Of a stretch of DNA of 64,000 bases, positions 42,280 to 50,789 are shown piece after piece. Source of the DNA: Craspedostauros australis (taxonomy: Eukaryota > Bacillariophyta > Bacillariophyceae > Mastogloiales > Achnanthaceae); contig JAMXDE010000004.1 in the NCBI GenBank assembly GCA_026770025.1, forward strand, positions 1,116,001 through 1,180,000, given 5' to 3'. The notes below the pieces were generated by a model. That model searched no databases. It was given only the letters and a program-made list of their open reading frames with translations, and was not told the DNA's origin. Both the position numbers and the translations under genes were made by a program. How positions within the stretch are numbered: the first letter of the stretch is position 1; each line of letters starts with the position of its first letter.

Positions 42280-44061
42280 ATGAAGGTATCGAAGCTCTTC
42301 CTCCCGCTGCTCTCGGCGTCTTGGGGCGTTGCAACGGCCTCCCGCGTCGCTGCAGACGCTCGCGAACACACCAACCTCCGTTTCCTCGGCGCTGCCGACC
42401 AGACCACCACCACGTGCCTTTCCGATGCTGACTGCAACACATCAACCGAGTACTGCGCGCAGGGTGTCTGCCTGGAGCAAAGCAAGTGCATGACCAGGGC
42501 GGATTGCTTCAACCCATCCAACAGCTACGGAATCATCGAATGTGAAGGACCCATCGATTGCGATGGCGGTCAGTGCACGAGGTACTGCAGACCATACTCG
42601 TGTCTGGATGGCACGGACTTCGTCAATTGCTTCAATGCTCCATGTCAAGGCGACCTATGCGAAGGAGCCGTGAGCTGCGTCGACGAGTACTGCGGTGGGT
42701 GCAACGCGTTGCACTTCGATGCGGCCGGGCACAACATCTGCAAACCAGGTACCTTCGATGACGGCCAATCGAGCGCCGGCCCTGCTGATGGCACCTGCCT
42801 CAGCAACGGCGACTGTCTCGAAACCCAGTACTGCGGCCAAGGCAAGTGCCACGAGAAGGGCGGCTGCTCTTTGGACGTCGATTGCTACAACCCCTCCAAC
42901 GATTACCCATCGGTCGACTGCTTGGGCCCTCCGACCTGCAACGCAGAGGGAAAGTGCGAAGTGGAATGCGGCTCGTCCATGTGCCCCGCAGGCCTCGAAC
43001 GCGTGCAGTGCGATGTGGAGCCATGCAATGCGAGGGTGGCCTGCATCGGAGGCCCCGTCTGCGTCAATGACTACTGCGGAGGCTGCAAGCGAATCTACTT
43101 CGACACGGCTGGATTCCAAACCTGCAAGGATGATGGCATCCACAACTCCAAGACACCTCAGGAGGCGTTGGACGATGCCAAGGCGCTGTGGACATCTTTC
43201 GGACTGACGACGTACGACTATGGCTTTGCCAAGTCATGCTTTTGCACGGAAGAGTTCAGACAGCCGCTTGTCGCTCGCGTCGAAGACGGTGCGCTCAGCA
43301 AGGTCACCACACAATACGGCGAGGATGTGTCAGATGACGTCAAGGCCAGCGTGCTGACTGTCGAAAGTCTGTTCGACCTCATCCAGGCGCAAATCGACGA
43401 CTCTGCTGCTTCCATTAGCGTGAGGTACCACGAACTATACGGATACCCCAAGTACATCTTCGTGGATGAACGAGAAATGGTGGCGGACGATGAAGCAACC
43501 TACGACGTTCGTTTCCTCGTGCCAGTTACCAAGCTCCGCAACGAACACGCTGTGAAGAAGAAGCAGTGGGCTGATACCCAGATCGGAAGGTACACGTACA
43601 GCTTCGTCCAGTCCTGCGAATGCGCTCATGACGGTGTCCCGTACGACGTCACGGTGAGAGATGGCGTGGTCATCAGCGCCACCCCAGATTCGGCCGTGTC
43701 CGTCTCTTCCTCGAAGACGGCAACACTGCAACTGCAGCCATCATACTTCCCAACCCTCGATGATCTGTTTGGCAAGATCGAACAGGCCATGAACGACGGC
43801 TCCGTTTTCCTTGGAGTCACGTACGACGCCGACTATGGATACCCCAAGGGCGTGAGCATCAGCGACAGCGAAGTGATCGCCGATGGTGCTTACAACGTCG
43901 CCGCAACTTTGAAGCAATTCCCCGTTCCAGAAAATGGCAGGGACAAAGACACCTTGGAGGAAGCCAGCGACGAAGATGATCCAAGCGGAGCCGGGGCAGC
44001 TCAATCCAAATGCCTGCTGTTGTTGGCTGCCGTGACATTCTTGGTCTCGCACTTTGTTTGA
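42280..44061 (+). CDS. Secreted Cys-rich protein with two DUF6174-like domains, copy 1
   Basis: 593 aa, intronless. The ATG at 42280 gives a signal peptide, MKVSKLFLPLLSASWGVATA. Two Cys-rich modules of about 110 residues follow (about 45-150 and 170-280), each with a DADC or NGDC start, a CFNPSN/CYNPSN core and an ending of the type EYCGGCNALHFD. Two copies of a domain I match to DUF6174 come next (about 305-425 and 435-555), each starting Y-x-Y/F then a C-x-C pair (CFC or CEC) and containing a GYPK motif after a tVe/tld-LFd/g-I helix. The C-terminus, KCLLLLAAVTFLVSHFV, preceded by small residues, looks like a GPI-anchor signal. Probably a cell-surface or wall protein; role unknown. A paralogue lies 540 bp downstream on the same strand. 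Confidence 0.85.
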   Translation: MKVSKLFLPLLSASWGVATASRVAADAREHTNLRFLGAADQTTTTCLSDADCNTSTEYCAQGVCLEQSKCMTRADCFNPSNSYGIIECEGPIDCDGGQCTRYCRPYSCLDGTDFVNCFNAPCQGDLCEGAVSCVDEYCGGCNALHFDAAGHNICKPGTFDDGQSSAGPADGTCLSNGDCLETQYCGQGKCHEKGGCSLDVDCYNPSNDYPSVDCLGPPTCNAEGKCEVECGSSMCPAGLERVQCDVEPCNARVACIGGPVCVNDYCGGCKRIYFDTAGFQTCKDDGIHNSKTPQEALDDAKALWTSFGLTTYDYGFAKSCFCTEEFRQPLVARVEDGALSKVTTQYGEDVSDDVKASVLTVESLFDLIQAQIDDSAASISVRYHELYGYPKYIFVDEREMVADDEATYDVRFLVPVTKLRNEHAVKKKQWADTQIGRYTYSFVQSCECAHDGVPYDVTVRDGVVISATPDSAVSVSSSKTATLQLQPSYFPTLDDLFGKIEQAMNDGSVFLGVTYDADYGYPKGVSISDSEVIADGAYNVAATLKQFPVPENGRDKDTLEEASDEDDPSGAGAAQSKCLLLLAAVTFLVSHFV

Positions 44062-44601
44062 ACGCGATGTGGTTCATGCTCGTAGCGTGGCGCTCAATTC
44101 ATACATTACCACCTATAATTTCATTTCTCACGAAGAGGTTCTGGATAGCTGACGCTTGTATAGTTCTAGTCTCCATCGATAGGATGGAGGGTTCAGCTCG
44201 TGATTTGTTGGTTTGATCCAATCGTCATCGTTCCCAGACATGGCAACGACATCGCAATTAGGGCCAACCCGTGAATAGATCGTCATTGATTTAAGCGCAT
44301 CGTGTCACAGAGTGAATGATCGGACCATTTGAATGTCGTTTTGGTGACACAGGAGGTTCAAATCACGAGGTGCTGACCAGCAAAGGAGTAACAATTCCGA
44401 TTGCGGACTGGTGAAAACACTGCACAGACACCACACTCGTCGCCTACCGAAAGCCACGCTCTGCGCAGTACAATCCATCAACCTTCGGCCTCTCATTTGG
44501 CGCCAGCATCATCGTTTTTGTCGTTGTTGTGCCATAGCACGTCCTCACGCGGAGAGGTTCATCATTGCAAACAGACAAACAGCACACAAGAATCGCAGCG
44601 A
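44062..44601. other. Spacer between tandem DUF6174 paralogues
   Basis: 540 bp holding the 3' end of copy 1 and the promoter and leader of copy 2. A GGTTCAAATC string at 44355 resembles a tRNA B box but has no matching A box or cloverleaf. Confidence 0.5.
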
Positions 44602-46458
44602 ATGCTGCCGTTCAATGAAAAGATGGTGCAGATTCGAATGCAAAGACACGCTCAGATGATGGCGTTGCTCTTCTCGGCTTCTGCCTTTGCGTTCCTTTTC
44701 GGTGCTGAGGCAGCGGGGGCTTCCGCAACGTCGGCAATGCCACTGCCACTCCCACAGCCATCATCAATGGCACAGACGCGACGATTGGAGGGAGAAGCGT
44801 GCGGCAGCGATCTGGATTGCGTCCAGGGTCAGGAGTACTGCGGCCACGGCAAGTGCATGCCGCACGGTGACTGCGGGAACGACTACGATTGCATCAACCC
44901 CTCCAACGACTACATCACCGGCAGCACCTGCTTCGGACACCGCACCTGCGAGAATGGCAGCTGCTTTTCGAACTGCGGCGAGAAGTGCCCCGAAGGCCAG
45001 AAGGTGATCGACTGCTTCATCGCGCCCTGCGTCTTGCAGTCTTGCGCCACCGCAGTCAACTGCGCCAACATCTACTGCGACAAGTGCCAGGCCGTGCACT
45101 TCAGCGTTGGTGGTTTCGGAGGCTGCGAGAACTTCCCCGACGAAACGACCGTCGATCCAGATCCGGACACCGCGGCATGCTCCAGCGATGCCGACTGTTC
45201 GAACGGAGTGAACGGCGACGGCAAGCCGGCCTACTGCGCTGCCGGCACATGCATGGGACTCTCGCAATGCCAGACCCGGTACGACTGTTTCAACCCATCC
45301 AACGAGTACAGCGTTGATGATTGTACGGGTCCCATTGACTGCGTCGCCGGCCTGTGCATGAGAGAATGCACGGGCAGGGATTGCCCCGACTCGTCCAACT
45401 TCGTCACATGCCGGGAGAGCGCCTGCAACATGCTGCCGTGCCCTTCGAGCCAGCGATGCACCAACTATTACTGCGGTGGATGCGTCGCCCTTCACTTTGA
45501 CGCGCAGGGCGAACGGGTCTGCGAAGCAACATCGCGGCTGTCAGATTCCAGCATCGTCAAGCGGTACCAGGTGGAGAGACGGCAGATGGAGGACGCCAGA
45601 GAGCTGTGGGAATCGCATGACATACACACGTACGACCTCGGCTTTCAGAACCAATGCCGATGCTTTGCGGACTTCGTCGTCCAGCTCACCGCGAGTGTGG
45701 TGGACAACACGGTTGGTGATGTCAAGGTTCGGTCATCCGGAAACGATGCCGCGAAGGACGTGGCGAACGTAGTCAAAACCATCGATGAGCTCTTCCTCAT
45801 CATCGGGTCCGCCATCGATCGCGAAGTTAACGAGCTGTCGATCAAATACCACAGCACGTTCGGGTATCCCACGAAGGTTTACATCGATGAGCAGTACACG
45901 AAGGCGGATGATGAGATGACCTACCTGGTCGACTTTCTCGTCCCTTTCACGGCGATTCAGCAAACTGCGGAAGCGAAGGAGAGTCAGTGGACTGCCAATG
46001 CGTTTGATACGTACACGTACACCTTCCGACGAACGTGCCAGTGCATCGACTCCAACCTCCCCTATGAGGTCATTGTCACGAATGGCGTCGTCACTTCCGT
46101 CAACGGCGAAGAACCGGAATCAGTCTCGGTTTCCGCCGCGTCTACCGATGGCACGCTGCAGAAGATCCCCACGGTAGAGGAGCTCTTCGCCTTGATCGAC
46201 GACGCCGTCGCGCGCAAGGCTTTCAACATTGACGTGAAGTACGACAGCGTGCATGGTCACCCGTACGACATCTTCATTGACTACGACGAGAAGATAGTGG
46301 GCGACGAGATCGATTATTCCGCCAAACTTCAAACGGACATGCAGACGTTACCTCCCACGCAGTCGCCGGCCGAATCGCGGTCTTTCACGCGCACAACTAT
46401 TGTCGCGAATGTTGCAGCCGTGTTGTTCACATTGCTGGGGACAGCGTCGATCCTGTAA
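44602..46458 (+). CDS. Secreted Cys-rich protein with two DUF6174-like domains, copy 2
   Basis: 618 aa, intronless, same layout as the upstream gene. The ATG at 44602 gives MLPFNEKMVQIRMQRHAQMM before the hydrophobic core; the ATG at 44659 (MALLFSASAFAFLFGAEA) would give a more usual signal peptide. Two Cys-rich modules (about 70-175 and 195-305) share CINPSNDY / CFNPSNEY and YCDKCQAVHF / YCGGCVALHFD. Two DUF6174-like domains follow (about 340-460 and 475-590), with QCRC and TCQC pairs and the GYPTKVYIDE / GHPYDIFIDY motif; the second has His in place of Tyr. The C-terminus, TTIVANVAAVLFTLLGTAS, is GPI-signal-like. Clearly a diverged tandem duplicate of the preceding gene. Confidence 0.85.
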   Translation: MLPFNEKMVQIRMQRHAQMMALLFSASAFAFLFGAEAAGASATSAMPLPLPQPSSMAQTRRLEGEACGSDLDCVQGQEYCGHGKCMPHGDCGNDYDCINPSNDYITGSTCFGHRTCENGSCFSNCGEKCPEGQKVIDCFIAPCVLQSCATAVNCANIYCDKCQAVHFSVGGFGGCENFPDETTVDPDPDTAACSSDADCSNGVNGDGKPAYCAAGTCMGLSQCQTRYDCFNPSNEYSVDDCTGPIDCVAGLCMRECTGRDCPDSSNFVTCRESACNMLPCPSSQRCTNYYCGGCVALHFDAQGERVCEATSRLSDSSIVKRYQVERRQMEDARELWESHDIHTYDLGFQNQCRCFADFVVQLTASVVDNTVGDVKVRSSGNDAAKDVANVVKTIDELFLIIGSAIDREVNELSIKYHSTFGYPTKVYIDEQYTKADDEMTYLVDFLVPFTAIQQTAEAKESQWTANAFDTYTYTFRRTCQCIDSNLPYEVIVTNGVVTSVNGEEPESVSVSAASTDGTLQKIPTVEELFALIDDAVARKAFNIDVKYDSVHGHPYDIFIDYDEKIVGDEIDYSAKLQTDMQTLPPTQSPAESRSFTRTTIVANVAAVLFTLLGTASIL

Positions 46459-47174
46459 GATCGATCAGGTGACAGCATACCAGGAAATGCTTTTCAACTC
46501 GAATGAGCGATACAGCATTAGCTGGACACACGCAGAGAGAGAGAGAGAGCCTTAGTCTCCGTACTAATATGTTACATGTGTGTATTTTACATAAATAGCC
46601 ACGATCTTAGTTTGGTTAGCCAGTACAAGCAAGTATATGTACATGCGACGGCATAGCAATGCGGTTGTGTCCAGCATCGTGCTGCAGAAGTGAGAGTCAG
46701 TGCCCGTCGCTGATGTTTGATTCATCTTGTCATCGATCCCCATGTCTTCTTCTGCGAGGCAAGCCACCCCATGACACTCTGCCATCAGGCGTCCGATGTA
46801 TGGTCACAACACACCATCCGACGTTCACCAAACGAAGACAAAGGCATCGGCACAGACAAAGTCGCAGACAACAATAAGAACAATAACAATAATGGTCCTC
46901 TATTGAGTGTTTAGCTGTAGGAGTACCATACGCACAGAAATGAAGAGTCGTTCGTTGCTTGCCTCGGAAACATGTCTGCAGCCCAAAACGGCGATATTCC
47001 CAGTCCATCATGTTCCGCAAAAGGTGTCAACATGGTAGCCTACATATAATACGTACGAGCAATGTTGCGTAGTTTTCATCGGCATAGCTTCGTTCATCCT
47101 TCCCTTCCATCCCCCTTCCAATGCCAAATTTCAGTATCCAACGCGCCCGTCCATCATGACAACAACAGATGTGA
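46459..47174. other. Convergent intergenic region
   Basis: About 700 bp of 3' sequence shared by copy 2 and the BTB gene. It has an (AG)n run near 46540. Nothing else seen. Confidence 0.5.
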
Positions 47175-48203
47175 TTAAATCTGGTAGGCAATGTCTGTGA
47201 TCTGGATCTGCCCCTTGACGGAGATGGTCGGCTTTTTGTTTTTGGTGTTGTAGGAGGATGGAATCTTGACCGCCATCTCATCCTCCTCCTTGGGATCCAG
47301 GGAAGCCACGAGGAGGTCGTCGACGAACCAGGTGGACCCGAATTCTTCCGAACGCACGACAGTTCTGGTCCCCTTGAGCTCCAGCCCATTGATCTCCAAG
47401 AACTCTCCGCCGATGATGATGCCTCCGCGGATAAAGTCGAGGGAGATGGTGTTGCTCACATCGCCCACCCCGGAACCGTTGTTGCCAAGCTCCGTGTTCT
47501 TTGGGTTGGCCCAGCCGATTTGGATGCGCTCCGCGTCGATGATGGTGACTTCGAAGGAATTGATGACGCGCTTATGCCCCTGCTGCTTGATGTCGATCGT
47601 GGCCCATTCCTTGGCAGCCACCATTCGATCGTCGCTGACCGTGACAGTGTCTGGGTTGCCAACAATGGTGTCGATCTGCACGGGATACATGCCGAGCGTC
47701 ATGCCGAAGTATTCCACCATGCGATTGAAATCATCCTGCTTGCGCTTCTCGTCAAAGATGGGAGGCAGGACAGGCGCTGCACGAGCCGTCTGACATCGCT
47801 TGGCCCGCAAGAAATTGACGAGAGGGGCAAATAGCTCAATGGGATGCTCGATGAAGAATCTGCCCTGCGCGTCCTTGACCATGGTGGAGTCGAAGCGTCC
47901 GGAGAAGCGGCTGGCCAGCATCGATCCAGGAATGCTGGTGATGGTCTGTCGCAGAACGGCTATATATGTGCCACCAACATTGAGATGGATGATGTCGCCA
48001 GGATCTGCGGCACCAATCAGCATCTTCTTCTCTCTCTCCAGCGCCTTGAGCGCTCGTTCCAGCTCCTTCTCTCTCGCATCCAACTGACGCTGGCGCTGCT
48101 TGAGGAGCTTCGGGAGGTTCTCGACCTGCGCGTACAGGTCCACATCGAACGCTTCGCTGTTCCCGCCGATCGATCCGATATCGTTGCTCTGTGCTGATCC
48201 CAT
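47175..48203 (-). CDS. BTB/T1 (KCTD-like) protein with myristoylation motif, coiled coil and SPRY-like tail
   Basis: 342 aa, intronless. It begins MGSAQSND, a consensus N-myristoylation signal (Gly2, Ser6). A coiled coil follows at about residues 25-63 (LPKLLKQRQRQLDAREKEL). Then a potassium-channel-tetramerisation-type BTB domain (about 70-165) with IIHLNVGGTYIAVLRQTI, GSMLASRFSGRFD and FFIEHPIELFAPLVNFLR, the characteristic KCTD signature. The second half contains IQIGWANPKN, then VGDVSNTISLDFIRGG, which resembles the IGWA / GDD / SW pattern of SPRY domains. KCTD proteins often act as Cullin-3 adaptors and oligomerise; SPRY domains bind protein partners. An adaptor role at a membrane is a reasonable inference. 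No transmembrane segment, so it is not a channel. Confidence 0.88.
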   Translation of the reverse strand: MGSAQSNDIGSIGGNSEAFDVDLYAQVENLPKLLKQRQRQLDAREKELERALKALEREKKMLIGAADPGDIIHLNVGGTYIAVLRQTITSIPGSMLASRFSGRFDSTMVKDAQGRFFIEHPIELFAPLVNFLRAKRCQTARAAPVLPPIFDEKRKQDDFNRMVEYFGMTLGMYPVQIDTIVGNPDTVTVSDDRMVAAKEWATIDIKQQGHKRVINSFEVTIIDAERIQIGWANPKNTELGNNGSGVGDVSNTISLDFIRGGIIIGGEFLEINGLELKGTRTVVRSEEFGSTWFVDDLLVASLDPKEEDEMAVKIPSSYNTKNKKPTISVKGQIQITDIAYQI

Positions 48204-49540
48204 TTTGCAAAGATGTCTACTCTAGAGAGATATAGAGTGGTGTGCTGCTCGTGTACTCCTCGGATGTATGGTGTGAATGTGTCAGAGCGAAGTGAGTAAT
48301 CAAGAGCTTACCAATGATGTGCTGAATAAGCAATGCAAATAATGCAAGCAATGCAAGGAATGAAATGGATGCGAGTTTGTGTGTTCGTTCAGTCTTTGCC
48401 TCTGCCTCTTTGTGCTGTCGCTGTCGCCGTCCTCGACAAGTGTGTGCAGTCGTGTAGGGATGTGCGATGTGGACGCGGATCTGGATTGGTCGTTGCTTCG
48501 TTATTATTACGAGTATTGCGTCGGCTGTTGGCGCTGCCTCCTGACAGGCTCCGGTTGCGCCGGAGAACCGTTTCGCTGTTGTTGTGGCGTTCTGTGCTTG
48601 GCTCTGCCAATGCGCTTCATTCATTTCCTCGGCTGGAGGTTCGTCACTCGTCCGAGAACGGGGAGGGTGCTTCGTCAGTGATGCGTTGATGCGAGGTGCG
48701 AAAAGATTGAACACAAATTCAGCGAGATTCTTGGGCACTTTGGTGGTGGAGAGATCCGGACACACAGCACCATCTCCCGGTCCAGAGAGGTGCTGGGCGA
48801 AGCAGGCTTGTGTGGTACCAACAGGCTTTTTGATGCCGTTCGTGTGCGAGAACGCAGCGTCCCTTTTTTGTTGTTGGTTGCATTTGCCCCATCACGCGGT
48901 TGATGTCTCGTGTCGTTGTTGATGTTCTGTTGATTGTCACGACCCATCACATGTGTTCTCGTTCGCGCACGCCAGCCTGTTTGCAACTGAAAATGTCACG
49001 AACTTTGATGAGTGGCACGAAATTCAGAAATCGAGAACCTCAAACTGTCGATTAAGGACTAATGAAGGTTTTTATACGGGATCGATGTCATCGTTGTTGT
49101 GAACATGACATGTTCGTGATTGATTCTCCACCACCAATTTGGTCTAGTTTGAGGATACAGCGTTCGTGATGCCTGTCGGTTGGATTTGTCACGATGTTGC
49201 TGGTTGCATGTTGTGCGTGTCAACGACGCAATCCACCAATTCCACGAGCTTCGCTTCTGCGGAGCCACCACTGCCACCACAAAAACACGCACAGGTGTAT
49301 CCGTGTCGGCACGCATCATGAACACATCACTGGTTCGATCCATGATCACGACGATCCACATCAGCACCATGGCAACAGTTCACACTGAACGCAGGGCGCT
49401 CAAGGGCAGAAGGTGACCGTCTTCCAAACAACGTACCCTACTCCATCACAACCACAATCGCACAGACCTCACCACAACTCCCTTCCGTTAGTACCGTTGT
49501 GATACACGCTTGCTGCGACTTTGCAGCTTGTCCCACCATC
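48204..49540. other. Divergent promoter region, BTB protein / hemerythrin-like gene
   Basis: 1.3 kb between divergent genes with TACGAGTA at 48508. No open frame with a recognisable domain. Confidence 0.5.
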
Positions 49541-50789
49541 ATGTTGTCAGGCCGCCGCCTTCTATCGCTATGGTCTCTCTTCTGCGTAGCTGCAGTAGTC
49601 TCCGCAGGCTTTCCGAAACTTCGACTTATCCCTGCGTGTCTGGCAAACCTGGATAAGGACCATGGTGAGGGTGTCGCAACCGCTGCAACGGCAGCAAGAT
49701 CAGCATCGGCAGATGGGGCTCAATCGAAGCCCATCGAAGACGCCTCGTGCGATGCCATCCGCGTCAGTGGTGGTTTCGTGTCCGATTGGGCAGAGGACAG
49801 GATCCGAACCTTCCTTGCGTCGCCCAAAGCATCAATCGGCAACTTCCACATCCAAGGCTGGAGATGGCACACCTTGTCCTTGGTGCGGGAGTCCCAGAGA
49901 TTGGATGCGCTGGTGCAGTCCCAATTGCGCAATCCAAAGCAGCCAGACGCGGCGGCCAAGCTGCAACAGGCAAGTGATTACGTCATCGGATTCAACCTCA
50001 AGGGTCTGCACCGCATTGAGGAGCACACCTTCTTTCCATGGGTGAAGAAGAAGCTCACAACCGCCCGGCATCCAAGCGGCGACACGCAACAGCAGGAACA
50101 ACTGAGGGAGGCGTACGGCCATGTCATGGAGCGTTTGGAGGAACGGAGGCGGGAGGTATCCAACCTTGGGAATTCCATTGTAAGTCTATGACTGCTTCGA
50201 GCATCGGCGTGGATGATGCGAAAGGCTACCAACTGCGCGCCTCGCTTTGCTGTGCCACAGGGGTGGAATCCAGAGCATTCGCTTCTTTGAATCAATGCTC
50301 AGTCAACTCACGCGGTATCTTTGCACTTATCGTACCGCCGTACCAAACCATCCCTCAATGTGCCATACGCGCTGGCCATTGCGTGTCACAATGATGCAGG
50401 CCAAGAAGGTGGAACGTCTCTCCAGCATGTCTGATAGCAAGGCAGACGACCAGTACCGCATCATCCAAAGCATCGCCGTGGACTCATCAGCGCTCGTCGC
50501 AAACACGAGTTGGATGATGGACACGGAGAACCGGCTGCTGGTGCCATCCATCGCGGAGGTTGTCGATTCCAAGGAACAAAAGTCCTTCAGCAACAAGATC
50601 CTCATGAATTTGGGGCTCTTCGACTCTCGTCTCCATCTGGTGGGCATGCACGAAGCCGTCAGCTCCCAACCGAAAGAGTACGACCTCTTTCAGCAGGAGA
50701 TCCCTTACATCCCACGCATGATGATCCCGCGATGGAAGAGGAGTCTGTACGACCCCAAAGTTGCAGCTCTTGACGCCGTTGCTAATTGA
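49541..50789 (+). CDS. Secreted hemerythrin-like (HHE) protein
   Basis: Two exons, 49541-50179 and 50400-50789, phase 0, 342 aa. The donor is GTAAGT and the acceptor ATGATGCAG; the join gives LGNSIAKKVERLSSM, continuous helix. The ATG at 49541 opens a signal peptide, MLSGRRLLSLWSLFCVAAVV. A four-helix hemerythrin-type bundle spans about residues 85-270, with HIQGWRWHTLSLVRE in the first helix and LHRIEEHTFFPWVKKKL carrying an H-x3-E plus a further His. After the bundle, NLGLFDSRLHLVGMHEAV and IPRMMIPRWKRSLYDPK form a well-ordered C-terminal motif. Hemerythrin domains bind a di-iron centre for O2 or redox sensing; whether all ligands are present needs alignment. The next gene on this strand also ends in a hemerythrin domain. 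In-frame, coding-like sequence continues past the TGA to a GTGAGT donor at 50884. Confidence 0.78.

Noticed and set aside
44340-44375. tRNA-like B-box string GGTTCAAATC
   Set aside because: No A box at the right distance and no cloverleaf stems; a similar string near 24457 also fails.
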